Shown here: piece by piece, positions 18,096 through 26,506 of the stretch
Layout: each line of letters begins with the position of its first letter
How positions within the stretch are numbered: the stretch's first letter is position 1
DNA from: Ferrimonas aestuarii
GTDB taxonomy: Bacteria > Pseudomonadota > Gammaproteobacteria > Enterobacterales > Shewanellaceae
Direction of reading: 5' to 3'
DNA: 64,000 bases
Assembly: GCF_005116665.1 (NCBI RefSeq)
Contig: NZ_SWCJ01000010.1
Location: 62,001 to 126,000 of the forward strand
Notes under the pieces: model-generated
The model's database searches: none
What the model was told of the DNA's origin: nothing
What the model saw: only the letters and a program-made list of their open reading frames with translations
Position numbers and translations under genes: made by a program

Positions 18096-19445
18096 ATGAA
18101 GAAGTCGCTTATTGCTCTGGCAATTGCTTCTATCGCTACTACCGCTTCTGCTGCTAACCTGGCAGACAACACCACTGCAGGTATCGTTTCTGTAGAAGGT
18201 AACGCACTGCACACTCAAATCACTGCTCCTACTGTTTCTGTAGTTCTGGGTGCTGAGTACACTGTAGGCGATCTGATCACTTTCACCATCTCTGGTGCTG
18301 AGCTGGATACCACTACCGTTCCTGCTACCATCTCTGTAGCTCAGAACGACACTCCTACTCCTGACCTGATCGGTATCACTCTGGGTCTGCTGAACAAGAC
18401 TGCAACTACTGCTACCTACCGTGTAACCGAGCTGGACAGCTCTGGTCTGACTGAAGCTCCTACCACCATCGGTCAGCAAATTGACCTGACTGGTCTGGTT
18501 GTTAAAGCTGATACTCTGGGCTCTAAAGCTACCATCGCGTACACTGCTGAAACCGCTAATGGTCAAGAGCTGGACAGCTCTGCTAAGAACTCTGGCGACC
18601 TACTGGTTGCTAAGACTCAGTTTGTAGCTGCAGTTGCCGATGACTTCGATGCTATCATCGATGTAAACGAGCAGCGTCTGAAGTTCTCCACTACTTCTGG
18701 TGGTGCTATCGATGCGGTATCTGACGACCTAGATGCAACTGTTACTGACAACAACTCTTCTTGGTTGAACGCTGGTACTCCAGGTAAGACTACTTTCACC
18801 GTATCTGGTGATTTTGCTTTCCTAGACAGCGACAAAGATACTGACGGTATCCAGCCTGCTGCTGACGTTGTAAAGCCTTCTGGTTCTCCTGCGTCTGTTA
18901 AAGTAACTGAAAATGCAATCACTGTTGAGTACACTGCGTTCACCAGTGCATTCACTCTGACTCTGGATCTAAACGGTGCTACTGCTAACACTGAAGCTCT
19001 GACTAGCCCTATTGGCACTCAAGAGTTCGGTCTGGACGTAGACGTTGAGTTCGCAGCTAACTCTAAGACTGCTACTGCTGATGTTGCTGAGCTGGAAGCT
19101 GGTGCTTGGGAACTGAACGGTGCTGTGGTACACGTACCATTCATGCCTTTCCGTGATGGCTTCAGCCCAATCGTTAACATCTCTAACGTGTCTACCCAAG
19201 AAGGTGACATCGAAGTGATGGTTTACTACTCTTCTACCGAAGATAAGAAGCCTGAGTCCTTCATGCTGGGTGTTGCTGCAGCTCCAGAAGCTCAAACCAA
19301 CATCACTTCTGCTCTGCAGAAAGCTGGTATCGAAGGTGACGTAGCGCTGGACATCATCGTTAACGCTCCTAAGGATGACATCGAAGTTAACGCTCTGTAC
19401 TTCCAGGGTGGCGACCGCGCTGTTATCAACACCGTTAAGCAGTAA
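18096..19445 (+). CDS. S-layer protein, copy A (Slr4-like)
   Basis: A 449-aa secreted protein. Sec signal peptide MKKSLIALAIASIATTASA is cleaved before ANLADN. The mature protein is acidic, rich in Ala, Thr, Asp and Val, with beta-sandwich-like repeats and no cysteine seen; the C-terminal domain (VVHVPFMPFRDGFSPIVNIS onward) is the most conserved part. These traits fit Slr4-type S-layer proteins of marine gammaproteobacteria, which form a surface lattice and biofilm matrix. Codon use is extremely biased (CTG, GCT, ACT, GGT), marking very high expression. The start at 18096 follows AAGGA by 8 bases; an in-frame ATG six codons upstream lies within the palindrome region and is not used. The T2SS-like operon upstream is its likely exporter. 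Confidence 0.85.
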   Translation: MKKSLIALAIASIATTASAANLADNTTAGIVSVEGNALHTQITAPTVSVVLGAEYTVGDLITFTISGAELDTTTVPATISVAQNDTPTPDLIGITLGLLNKTATTATYRVTELDSSGLTEAPTTIGQQIDLTGLVVKADTLGSKATIAYTAETANGQELDSSAKNSGDLLVAKTQFVAAVADDFDAIIDVNEQRLKFSTTSGGAIDAVSDDLDATVTDNNSSWLNAGTPGKTTFTVSGDFAFLDSDKDTDGIQPAADVVKPSGSPASVKVTENAITVEYTAFTSAFTLTLDLNGATANTEALTSPIGTQEFGLDVDVEFAANSKTATADVAELEAGAWELNGAVVHVPFMPFRDGFSPIVNISNVSTQEGDIEVMVYYSSTEDKKPESFMLGVAAAPEAQTNITSALQKAGIEGDVALDIIVNAPKDDIEVNALYFQGGDRAVINTVKQ

Positions 19446-19469
19446 TCATTACGCTTAAATTGTGTTAAG

Positions 19470-19500
19470 AAGCGGGCTTTAGCCCGCTTTTTTGTTTTTT
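19470..19500 (+). terminator. Intrinsic terminator after S-layer copy A
   Basis: Perfect 9-bp stem AAGCGGGCT/AGCCCGCTT with a 2-base loop, followed by a long T-rich tract. It ends only 24 bases before the next gene's start, so the downstream paralogue is expressed by read-through or from a promoter inside this short interval. Confidence 0.92.
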
Positions 19501-19523
19501 AGTTTTGTATGAAGGGAGTTCCT

Positions 19524-20846
19524 GTGCCTTTGCGTCCATTTTTTTTAGCGATTCTATTTTTTTCTTTCGTAAATATGCCCATTCAGGCAGCGCATCTGCA
19601 GGTTCCTAAATATTTAGTGTCTAAACAAGGCTTGGATACTGAACAATACGTAGACCTTACCCTACAGCTGGTCCCAGAAACACAGTATGGTGTCGGGGAC
19701 GTATTGACCTTTGAAGTTAATGATGGCGAGATTCTTGGGGCTGGCGCCCTTAGTAGTGCTGATGGCTCTATTACCGCTGGCTTAATGAACAGTACCGGCA
19801 GTAGTGTTAGTTACCGCATTACTTCTACTAACGGACTGAATGTAGGCAAGCCTTTAACATTGAACGATCTCCGGCTCAGTTTGAAACCGCTTCAATTGAC
19901 TGAGCGCCAGACTATTAGTTTTTACAACTATGGATATGGTGGCCACTTAGTAGAGTCTGTGATGGGGGAGCCCTTGCTGGTCTTGGCTGAACAGTTTACT
20001 GCCGAGGTCTCTCACCCATTAGACCGTCATATTAACGTTACTGAAGGGATGCGTGAGTTTGTTGGCTCTGGGACAGATAAGCACCAAGATCAGTTACAGT
20101 TTGTGTTAAGAAAACAACCGAAACAAACTTTTGATCAACTGCTTCATCCGGCCGAGGGCCGTCGCGTTCAGGTTCTGTTGCAAGGTAACTTTGCCTTCCT
20201 AGGGAAGGCGGATCAATATGGCGAAATTGTTGGTGCCGAGTCGCACTTTAGTTTGTCGCCAACAACGGCCAGCGAGCGGCTTCAGGTTTTCCGAGACCAC
20301 CTTTTAATCGAGTTAGATAGTCGAGAGTTGGCTCCTGAGCAGACTATGACTCTAACGGTTGATATTGCCAAATCTGGAGAGGAGCAGGCTGAAGCTCCTC
20401 TTTCGAGTCAAGAATTTTCTGCCAAAGTGATTCAAGATTATATCGAGTTCGACGGTTTTAGCTTGGAGAAGACCGAAAACCTAGCAATGGGACAAAATTG
20501 GGGAGCCTGGCAAAGCAGTGGTGCTCATTTTATCGTACCTTTTTTGCCGTATAGAGAAGGCATGAGTGTTTCAGTTGTTGTTAGCAGTTTGTCTTCTAGG
20601 CAACTCCCCATTATGGCTAAGATCTACTTTTCTGACGGCCGTGCCCCTCTTGTCATCGACTCATTGGCAGAGATACAGCCGAATACGATTTTAGACCTGG
20701 AGCCTGCGTTAAGTGAGTTAGCATTAAGCGATGACGTTGCCATTGAGCTACTTATTGATGAAGAGCCCCACTTAATCAGTGTCCACAGCCAATATCGATT
20801 ACCCGATGACATTACTGTGATTCGTGCACACAAACGCAATCATTAG
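19524..20846 (+). CDS. Divergent S-layer paralogue, probably minor component or assembly factor
   Basis: A 440-aa secreted protein related to the flanking S-layer proteins. Shared landmarks are YGVGDVLTFEV near the N-terminus (YTVGDLITFTI in copy A), GNFAFLG in the middle (GDFAFLD) and IVPFLPYREGMSVSVVVSSL near the C-terminus (HVPFMPFRDGFSPIVNISNV). Overall identity is low and codon use is ordinary, so it is not expressed at S-layer levels. The signal peptide is MPLRPFFLAILFFSFVNMPIQA. I choose GTG 19524 because AAGGGAG lies 5 bases upstream; an in-frame ATG at 19509 lacks a site. It could nucleate, cap or anchor the lattice; function is unknown. Confidence 0.75.
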   Translation: MPLRPFFLAILFFSFVNMPIQAAHLQVPKYLVSKQGLDTEQYVDLTLQLVPETQYGVGDVLTFEVNDGEILGAGALSSADGSITAGLMNSTGSSVSYRITSTNGLNVGKPLTLNDLRLSLKPLQLTERQTISFYNYGYGGHLVESVMGEPLLVLAEQFTAEVSHPLDRHINVTEGMREFVGSGTDKHQDQLQFVLRKQPKQTFDQLLHPAEGRRVQVLLQGNFAFLGKADQYGEIVGAESHFSLSPTTASERLQVFRDHLLIELDSRELAPEQTMTLTVDIAKSGEEQAEAPLSSQEFSAKVIQDYIEFDGFSLEKTENLAMGQNWGAWQSSGAHFIVPFLPYREGMSVSVVVSSLSSRQLPIMAKIYFSDGRAPLVIDSLAEIQPNTILDLEPALSELALSDDVAIELLIDEEPHLISVHSQYRLPDDITVIRAHKRNH

Positions 20847-21197
20847 AGATGTAGCAATTGTTGTCGTTTTTTTGCTCTCTATCACTATTGTTAGCTGCTT
20901 TTCGTTGTAACCTTGGCGAGACTACTCTGTAGCCTTACCATTGCTACTTGTCTGATTTTTCGAATAATGTCTTTGTTTGATGTTTGTGAAATTAATGGTG
21001 GCTATGATGTTTTTGCTTTGTTATGCTCAGGGAAAGTGGTCGGATTACGCTGTTCTAGTTTAGTCCTCATCAATTCCACTTTTGTATTGAGTTTTAAATG
21101 TAAAAATTAATGCAAAATTCATTTTGCTCAATTTGGTGGGATACACGAATAGTTACCACTTTTAATGTTTCATGAAACTAAGATTAAGGAAAGTCAC
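20847..21197. other. 351-bp gap before S-layer copy B
   Basis: AT-rich and without a convincing gene. A 65-codon frame at 20913-21110 has no ribosome site and no recognisable features. The last about 35 bases match the region just before copy A (palindrome, AAGGA and CACATG), while the rest does not, so the two S-layer promoters appear to differ. Confidence 0.55.
21167..21178. promoter_or_regulatory. Second copy of palindrome GTTTCATGAAAC, 19 nt before S-layer copy B
   Basis: Identical in sequence and in spacing (19 bases to the ATG) to the element before copy A at 18065-18076. Surrounding bases are also similar down to the start codon. The shared block marks it as functional or as part of the duplicated unit. 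Confidence 0.6.
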
Positions 21198-22550
21198 ATG
21201 AAGAAGTCGCTTATTGCTCTGGCAATTGCTTCTATCGCAACCACTGCTTCTGCAGCTAACCTAGCAGACAACACCACTGCGGCAACCGTTTCTGCAGAAG
21301 GTAATGCTTTGCACACCCAGATCTCTGCTCCTACCGTTTCCGTAGTATTGGGTGCCGAGTACACAGTAGGCGATCTGATCACCTTCACTATCTCGGGTGC
21401 TGAGCTGGATACTACTTCTGTTCCTGCTACCATCTCTGTAGCTCAGGATGCAACTCCAACTCCTGACCTGATCGGTATTACTCTAGGTCTGCTGAATAAG
21501 ACTGCTACTACTGCTACTTATCGTGTAACTGAGCTGGATAGCTCTGGTCTGACTGAAGCTCCTACCACCATTGGTCAACAAATTGATCTGACTGGTCTGG
21601 TTGTTAAAGCTGATACTCTGGGCTCCAAAGCTACCATCGCTTACGCTGCTGAAACCGCAAATGGTCAAGAGCTTGACAGCGCTGCTAAGAACTCTGGCGA
21701 CCTACTGGTTACCAAAACTCAGTTTGTTGCCGCTGTTGCCGATGACTTCGATGCCATCATCGATGTAAACGAGCAGCGTCTGAAGTTCTCAACTACCAGT
21801 GGCGGTGCTATCAGCGCGGTATCCGACGATATGGATGCTACTGTAACTAACAATAACAGTTCTTGGTTGAATGCCGGTACCCCTGGTAAAACCACTTTCA
21901 CTGTATCCGGTGACTTCGCTTTCCTAGACAGCGATAAAGATACCGATGGTGTACAGCCTGCTGCAGGCGTAGTGACTGCATCTGGTTCTCCAGCATCAGT
22001 TAAGTACACTGAAGAAGCCATTACCGTTGAGTACACTGCGTTTACCGGTGCATTCACTCTGACTCTGGACTTGAACGGCTCTGCTGGTGCAAATACCGAT
22101 CCACTGACTAGCCCTATCGGTACTCAGGAATTTGGTCTGGATGTCGATGTTGAGTTTACTGCCAACGCCAAGACTGCTACTGCAGACGTTGCCGAGTTGG
22201 ATGCTGGTGCTTGGGAACTGAACGGTGCTGTGGTACACGTACCATTTATGCCATTCCGTGATGGTTTCAGCCCAATCGTGAACATCTCTAACGTGTCTAA
22301 CCAAGAAGGTGACATTGAAGTGATGGTTTATTATGCTTCTACTGAAGATAAGAAGCCTGAATCCTTCATGTTGGATGTGGCTGCTGCTCCAGAAGCGCAG
22401 ACCAACATCACCTCTGCACTGCAGAAAGCTGGTATTGAGGGTGACGTAGCGATGGACATCATCGTTAACGCTCCTAAAGATGACATCGAAGTTAACGCTC
22501 TGTACTTCCAGGGTGGCGACCGCGCTGTTATCAACACCGTTAAGCAGTAA
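21198..22550 (+). CDS. S-layer protein, copy B (Slr4-like)
   Basis: A 450-aa near-duplicate of copy A; a hand comparison finds roughly 30 differences and one single-residue indel (about 93% identity). The signal peptide and last about 100 residues are almost invariant. Changes cluster in the central part (around DTDGVQPAAGVV and NGSAGANTDPLTSP) and in a few surface-like Thr/Ala/Ser positions. Codon bias is strong but slightly less uniform than in copy A. The start at 21198 follows AAGGA by 7 bases; upstream in-frame ATG 21165 sits in the palindrome region and is rejected. Two copies may raise dosage, serve different growth conditions or allow antigenic exchange by recombination. Confidence 0.85.
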   Translation: MKKSLIALAIASIATTASAANLADNTTAATVSAEGNALHTQISAPTVSVVLGAEYTVGDLITFTISGAELDTTSVPATISVAQDATPTPDLIGITLGLLNKTATTATYRVTELDSSGLTEAPTTIGQQIDLTGLVVKADTLGSKATIAYAAETANGQELDSAAKNSGDLLVTKTQFVAAVADDFDAIIDVNEQRLKFSTTSGGAISAVSDDMDATVTNNNSSWLNAGTPGKTTFTVSGDFAFLDSDKDTDGVQPAAGVVTASGSPASVKYTEEAITVEYTAFTGAFTLTLDLNGSAGANTDPLTSPIGTQEFGLDVDVEFTANAKTATADVAELDAGAWELNGAVVHVPFMPFRDGFSPIVNISNVSNQEGDIEVMVYYASTEDKKPESFMLDVAAAPEAQTNITSALQKAGIEGDVAMDIIVNAPKDDIEVNALYFQGGDRAVINTVKQ

Positions 22551-22575
22551 TGACACAGCTTAAGTGATGTAAAAG

Positions 22576-22598
22576 GCGGGCATAATGCCCGCTTTTTT
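22576..22598 (+). terminator. Intrinsic terminator after S-layer copy B
   Basis: Perfect 7-bp stem GCGGGCA/TGCCCGC with a 3-base loop and T6 tail. It lies 26 bases after the stop, like the terminator after copy A, though the stem sequence differs in detail. Confidence 0.9.
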
Positions 22599-22950
22599 GA
22601 TCGCATGTGGTGACAATATGGATGCCATCGGTTGTAGATCGTCCTATTGTCGCTGCTGGGACGGTGTTGCAATTCAAATTGAGACCCATTCAGAGCTGAA
22701 TCTGTTCTGTATCTGAACGCCTAACTCCCGTTGCCTTCTTCCCCTAGCGCTAGCCCTTGATGCCGCGGTAGATGAGCACTTATACTAGCCACTCTCGCAG
22801 ACTAGAGCATGTTAGCAGCGGATGCCTCTGTTCTACGCCTATCTTCAAGCAACGTGACAACGACAGATACCCGTTCTTTTAAATCGTGACACGGTTGGTT
22901 CGTTGTTAAGAGATGAATCGAAATTTGAAATCTAATATGAGTGTAGACTG
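22599..22950. other. 352-bp gap between the S-layer region and the second polysaccharide block
   Basis: No gene or clear repeat seen. The next gene starts with a weak ribosome site, and a promoter is expected here because an intrinsic terminator precedes it, but no good -35/-10 pair could be assigned by eye. Confidence 0.5.
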
Positions 22951-23523
22951 ATGGCCTGTTACTCCTCTCAGCAACTTGTAGAAATGGGATTTGCCCGCGT
23001 TGGTCAAAATCCTCGGATCAGTACTAAAGCCAGCTTTTATGGAGTGGAACGCATAGAGCTTGGTGATAATGTCCGAATTGATGATTTCTGCACTCTATCT
23101 GCAGGTGCTGGAGGGATTAAACTCGGTAACTGCATTCACATCGCTTTGTATAGCTCAATTGTGGGTGCTGGGCGGGTAGAGCTAGGTGATTACGCTAACA
23201 TTTCTGGTCGCGTGTCAATCTACTCCAGTAGCGACGATTACTCTGGGGAGTGGATGACCAACCCAATGGTGCCTGATGAGTTCACTAATGTGACCCACGC
23301 TCCGATCAATATTGGCAAGCACTGTATCATTGGTGCCGGAGCGGTAGTCCTTCCCGGTGTGGATCTGGGAGACGGCGCAGCTGTAGGCGCGCTTAGCTTA
23401 GTAAACAAGAGCTTAGCTGAGTGGCAGATATACGCTGGCCAACCTGCAAAGCGAATAAAATCCAGAAGTAAGAACGCCATTAAATTACAAGAGAAGCTTG
23501 AGCTTCATGTAGAAAATAGTTAA
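22951..23523 (+). CDS. Left-handed beta-helix (hexapeptide) acyltransferase
   Basis: A 190-aa acyltransferase built from hexapeptide repeats (IELGDNVRIDDFC, IKLGNCIHIALYS, VELGDYANISGRV and INIGKHCIIGAGAVVLPGVDLGDG region), which form a left-handed beta-helix trimer. This class moves an acetyl group from acetyl-CoA to a hydroxyl or amino sugar. The downstream genes include rmlB, rmlA and, further on, an aminotransferase predicted to make a 4-amino sugar nucleotide, so N-acetylation of that sugar is one attractive role; O-acetylation of the polymer is another. The exact acceptor cannot be read from sequence. Confidence 0.82.
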   Translation: MACYSSQQLVEMGFARVGQNPRISTKASFYGVERIELGDNVRIDDFCTLSAGAGGIKLGNCIHIALYSSIVGAGRVELGDYANISGRVSIYSSSDDYSGEWMTNPMVPDEFTNVTHAPINIGKHCIIGAGAVVLPGVDLGDGAAVGALSLVNKSLAEWQIYAGQPAKRIKSRSKNAIKLQEKLELHVENS

Positions 23524-23541
23524 TTCAGAAATGAGCAGTTA

Positions 23542-24606
23542 ATGAGAACTCTTTTTATTACTGGAGGTGCTGGTTTTATCGGCAGTGCCTTAGTACGTTA
23601 TTTGATTAACGACACTAATAACCGTGTTGTTAACGTCGATAAGCTCACCTATGCAGGCAATCTTGAATCTTTGGCTAGCGTTTCCGGTAGCGATCGTTAC
23701 CACTTCGAGCAAGCGGATATCTGTAACGGTGAGAAGATGGTGGAGTTGATGCAGAAGTATCAGCCCGATGCCATTATGCACTTAGCTGCAGAATCTCACG
23801 TAGATCGCTCTATTGATGGTCCAGCGGTTTTTATTGAAACCAATGTGATTGGAACTTATCAGCTTCTGGAAGCCGCTAGAGGCTATTACAAGAGCCTAGA
23901 GGGCAAAAAGCGCGATGGATTCCGGTTCCACCATATCTCTACTGATGAAGTGTATGGCGACCTTGAGCCCAGTGACCCGGCCTTCACAGAAACCAACTCC
24001 TACGAACCAAGCTCGCCATACTCTGCCAGTAAAGCCAGCTCTGATCACTTGGTTCGTGCATGGCATCGCACCTACGGTTTGCCGGTGTTGGTGACCAACT
24101 GTTCGAACAATTACGGCCCCTACCACTTCCCTGAGAAGCTAATTCCTCGAATGATCTTAAATGCGCTTAGTGGCGAAGCGTTGCCAGTATACGGAGATGG
24201 TCTGCAGGTGCGTGACTGGTTGTATGTGGAAGATCATGCTCGAGCTTTGTATCGAGTCGTGTGTGATGGCGAAGTAGGTGAAACCTACAACATTGGCGGT
24301 CATAACGAGCACACTAACCTGGATGTGGTTAATCGACTGTGTGAATTGCTGAATGAGCTTGCTCCTAAGCCTCTGGGTATTTCAGATTTTTCCGAGCTAA
24401 TTACGTTTGTTACTGACCGCCCAGGCCACGATCGACGCTATGCCATTGATGCAGCAAAGATGACTAAAGAATTGAACTGGAATCCGCAAGAAACCTTTGA
24501 TACCGGCTTAAGAAAAACGGTGCAATGGTACCTGAATAACGGTGAATGGTGCCAGCGAGTACAAGATGGCAGCTACCAAGGTGAACGTTTAGGAGTCGAT
24601 GCGTAG
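23542..24606 (+). CDS. rmlB: dTDP-glucose 4,6-dehydratase
   Basis: A 354-aa short-chain dehydrogenase/reductase-fold enzyme that converts dTDP-glucose to dTDP-4-keto-6-deoxyglucose. Visible are the NAD-binding [26 protein letters not shown], the STDEVYGDL segment with catalytic Asp-Glu, and the [20 protein letters not shown] catalytic Tyr-Lys. Length is typical. It is followed by rmlA, but rmlC and rmlD, needed for rhamnose, were not seen in the window. Its product is therefore probably used by the 2,3-dehydratase pathway at 33707-36528. Confidence 0.97.
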   Translation: MRTLFITGGAGFIGSALVRYLINDTNNRVVNVDKLTYAGNLESLASVSGSDRYHFEQADICNGEKMVELMQKYQPDAIMHLAAESHVDRSIDGPAVFIETNVIGTYQLLEAARGYYKSLEGKKRDGFRFHHISTDEVYGDLEPSDPAFTETNSYEPSSPYSASKASSDHLVRAWHRTYGLPVLVTNCSNNYGPYHFPEKLIPRMILNALSGEALPVYGDGLQVRDWLYVEDHARALYRVVCDGEVGETYNIGGHNEHTNLDVVNRLCELLNELAPKPLGISDFSELITFVTDRPGHDRRYAIDAAKMTKELNWNPQETFDTGLRKTVQWYLNNGEWCQRVQDGSYQGERLGVDA

Positions 24607-25467
24607 ATGAAAGGCATTATTTTGGCGGGGGGCAGTGGCACCCGTTTATACCCAATCACCCAAGGCGTATCGAAACAGTTACTGCCGGTTTATGACAAAC
24701 CGATGATCTTTTATCCCTTGTCAGTGCTCATGCTTGCGGGTATTCGCGAGGTTTTGATCATTACTACTGAAGAAGATCAGGCTGGCTTTAAAGGCCTTTT
24801 GGGAGATGGTAGCGATTTTGGCATTGAGCTTAGCTATGTGGTGCAACCCTCTCCGGATGGTTTGGCGCAAGCCTTTATTTTGGGCGAGGAGTTTATCGGT
24901 GATGATTCAGTGTGCCTGATTCTTGGGGACAACATCTTCTATGGTGGCAACTTCTCTCCCAAGCTAAAGCAGGCCGCGCAGATTACCGATGGTGCCCGAG
25001 TATTTGCTTATCAGGTCAAAGACCCAGAGCGGTTTGGTGTGGTGGAAGTTGATCAAGATATGCGAGCGCTTTCTATAGAAGAGAAGCCCGCCAAGCCGAA
25101 GTCCAATTATGCGGTAACTGGGCTTTACTTCTATGATAATCAAGTTGTTGAACTGGCTAAGACCATCAAGCCTTCTTCAAGAGGTGAGCTTGAGATTTCC
25201 TGCATCAACCAAGCTTATTTGGAACAAGGTAAGTTGGATGTGGAGATCTTAGGTCGAGGCTTTGCTTGGTTGGATACCGGAACTCATGACAGTTTGATGG
25301 AGGCCAGCAACTACATTCAAACCATCGAACATCGTCAAGGCTTCAAGGTTGGCTGTCTCGAAGAGATTGCTTATAACCAAGGTTGGTTAGACAAAGCGAA
25401 GCTGGTTGAACGCGCAAAACTGTTTAAGAAAACTCAGTATGGTCGTTATTTAGAAGGGTTAATCTAG
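24607..25467 (+). CDS. rmlA: Glucose-1-phosphate thymidylyltransferase
   Basis: A 286-aa nucleotidyltransferase making dTDP-glucose from glucose-1-phosphate and dTTP. It shows the signature [11 protein letters not shown], followed by [29 protein letters not shown] and [20 protein letters not shown]. Length and motifs are typical of RmlA/RfbA. It starts immediately after rmlB, consistent with cotranscription and with a common substrate flow: RmlA makes what RmlB dehydrates. Confidence 0.97.
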   Translation: MKGIILAGGSGTRLYPITQGVSKQLLPVYDKPMIFYPLSVLMLAGIREVLIITTEEDQAGFKGLLGDGSDFGIELSYVVQPSPDGLAQAFILGEEFIGDDSVCLILGDNIFYGGNFSPKLKQAAQITDGARVFAYQVKDPERFGVVEVDQDMRALSIEEKPAKPKSNYAVTGLYFYDNQVVELAKTIKPSSRGELEISCINQAYLEQGKLDVEILGRGFAWLDTGTHDSLMEASNYIQTIEHRQGFKVGCLEEIAYNQGWLDKAKLVERAKLFKKTQYGRYLEGLI

Positions 25468-25471
25468 TTTG

Positions 25472-26506
25472 ATGTTGGTTCATGTGTTTGAGAATGATCC
25501 CCATCATTATAATCAGATGGTGCCTTTCTTTAAGAAAACCGTTACGGAGGCTGCCGAACAGTTAGTCTGGTGCAGAGCACCGAGAGGTAATGAGGCGGGT
25601 GCTGAATTAGACGATTCAGATTACCGTTATTATCGAGATTACAAAGAGTTGAGTCGTTGGTTAAAGGCACTACCAGCTTCGGCACGCGTTGTATTCCACA
25701 GTTTAACTGATCGCCATTTAACGCTGGCTTTGCTTAATTGGAAAGGCATTCGCAATGCTATGTGGGTCAGTTGGGGCGCCGATACTTATCGCTACTGCGA
25801 TCGCCGTAGTGATTGGCGGGTTTCTCTGGGCTTTATTCTTCATCGATATTTAGTAAAACGAATGAAGAAAGTCATCGCTTTGAACCCGGGGGATGCGAAG
25901 CTCATTACGTCGACGTTTGGCTGCGAGCGGGTTGAAGTGGTGCCATATCCGTTGTTGGGTGTGGATAGTAATTTGAAACGCAGCCGGAATGATGAACAAC
26001 GTCACGTTCTGTTGGGCACATCGGCGGATAAGAGCAATGAGCATTTTGAGCTTATCGATCGTGCATCAGAGATAAAAAGTCCATCAACTCAGTGGATCAT
26101 GCCGTTGAATTATGGCGGTAATGAAGACTACATCAATGAAGTCATTCAATACGGTGAGGCGAAGCTGGCTGGGCAGTTCCAACCAATAACTGAGATGCTA
26201 GCTAAGACAAAGTACGATGAGCTGCTTATCAATATCGACGGCGCCGTATTGGCCCATAAAAGGCAGAAAGGGCTATATGTCGCTTATTTCATGCTGATGT
26301 CTGGTAAACCGCTGTTTGTTAGAGACTCAACTACTACATTTAAGAACTTTACCGATATGGAGTTCGTGGTTAGTGGCCTTGAGCAGTTATCGTCGATTTC
26401 GCAATGCGATGGTGATGCCCGTTTTGCACAAAACTCACAACGATTCTGGTCGACGTTTAGCGAACAAGCGTTGATGCCTCGTTGGAAGCAGGTGTTGGTC
26501 GCTTGA
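25472..26506 (+). CDS. WecF-like TDP-amino-deoxyhexose glycosyltransferase (GT56 type)
   Basis: A 344-aa protein similar to WecF, which in enterobacterial common antigen synthesis adds Fuc4NAc from its TDP donor to a lipid-linked disaccharide. Family-like features are the N-terminal LVHVFENDPHHYN, a WVSWGADTYRYCDR segment (about residue 92) and ALNPGDAKLI. No other wec genes are visible here. With rmlA/B next door and genes for a dTDP-4-amino sugar downstream, its donor is likely a TDP-4-acylamino-deoxyhexose. The ATG at 25472 is used; a TTG one codon earlier is in frame. Confidence 0.75.
   Translation: MLVHVFENDPHHYNQMVPFFKKTVTEAAEQLVWCRAPRGNEAGAELDDSDYRYYRDYKELSRWLKALPASARVVFHSLTDRHLTLALLNWKGIRNAMWVSWGADTYRYCDRRSDWRVSLGFILHRYLVKRMKKVIALNPGDAKLITSTFGCERVEVVPYPLLGVDSNLKRSRNDEQRHVLLGTSADKSNEHFELIDRASEIKSPSTQWIMPLNYGGNEDYINEVIQYGEAKLAGQFQPITEMLAKTKYDELLINIDGAVLAHKRQKGLYVAYFMLMSGKPLFVRDSTTTFKNFTDMEFVVSGLEQLSSISQCDGDARFAQNSQRFWSTFSEQALMPRWKQVLVA

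Noticed and set aside
17946..18566. 206-codon open frame on the minus strand across the start of S-layer copy A
   Set aside because: It is opposite a highly codon-biased gene; avoidance of certain codons leaves few antisense stops. No ribosome site, no recognisable domain, Ser/Gln-rich artefactual composition.
20913..21110. 65-codon plus-strand frame between the S-layer paralogue and copy B
   Set aside because: No ribosome site, no motif and no link to neighbours; likely chance in AT-rich spacer.
21996..22556. 186-codon open frame on the minus strand across the end of S-layer copy B
   Set aside because: Same reason: an antisense shadow of biased codons, without start signal or family features.
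22951..26506. dTDP-L-rhamnose pathway
   Set aside because: rmlA and rmlB are present, but rmlC and rmlD were not found anywhere in the window.
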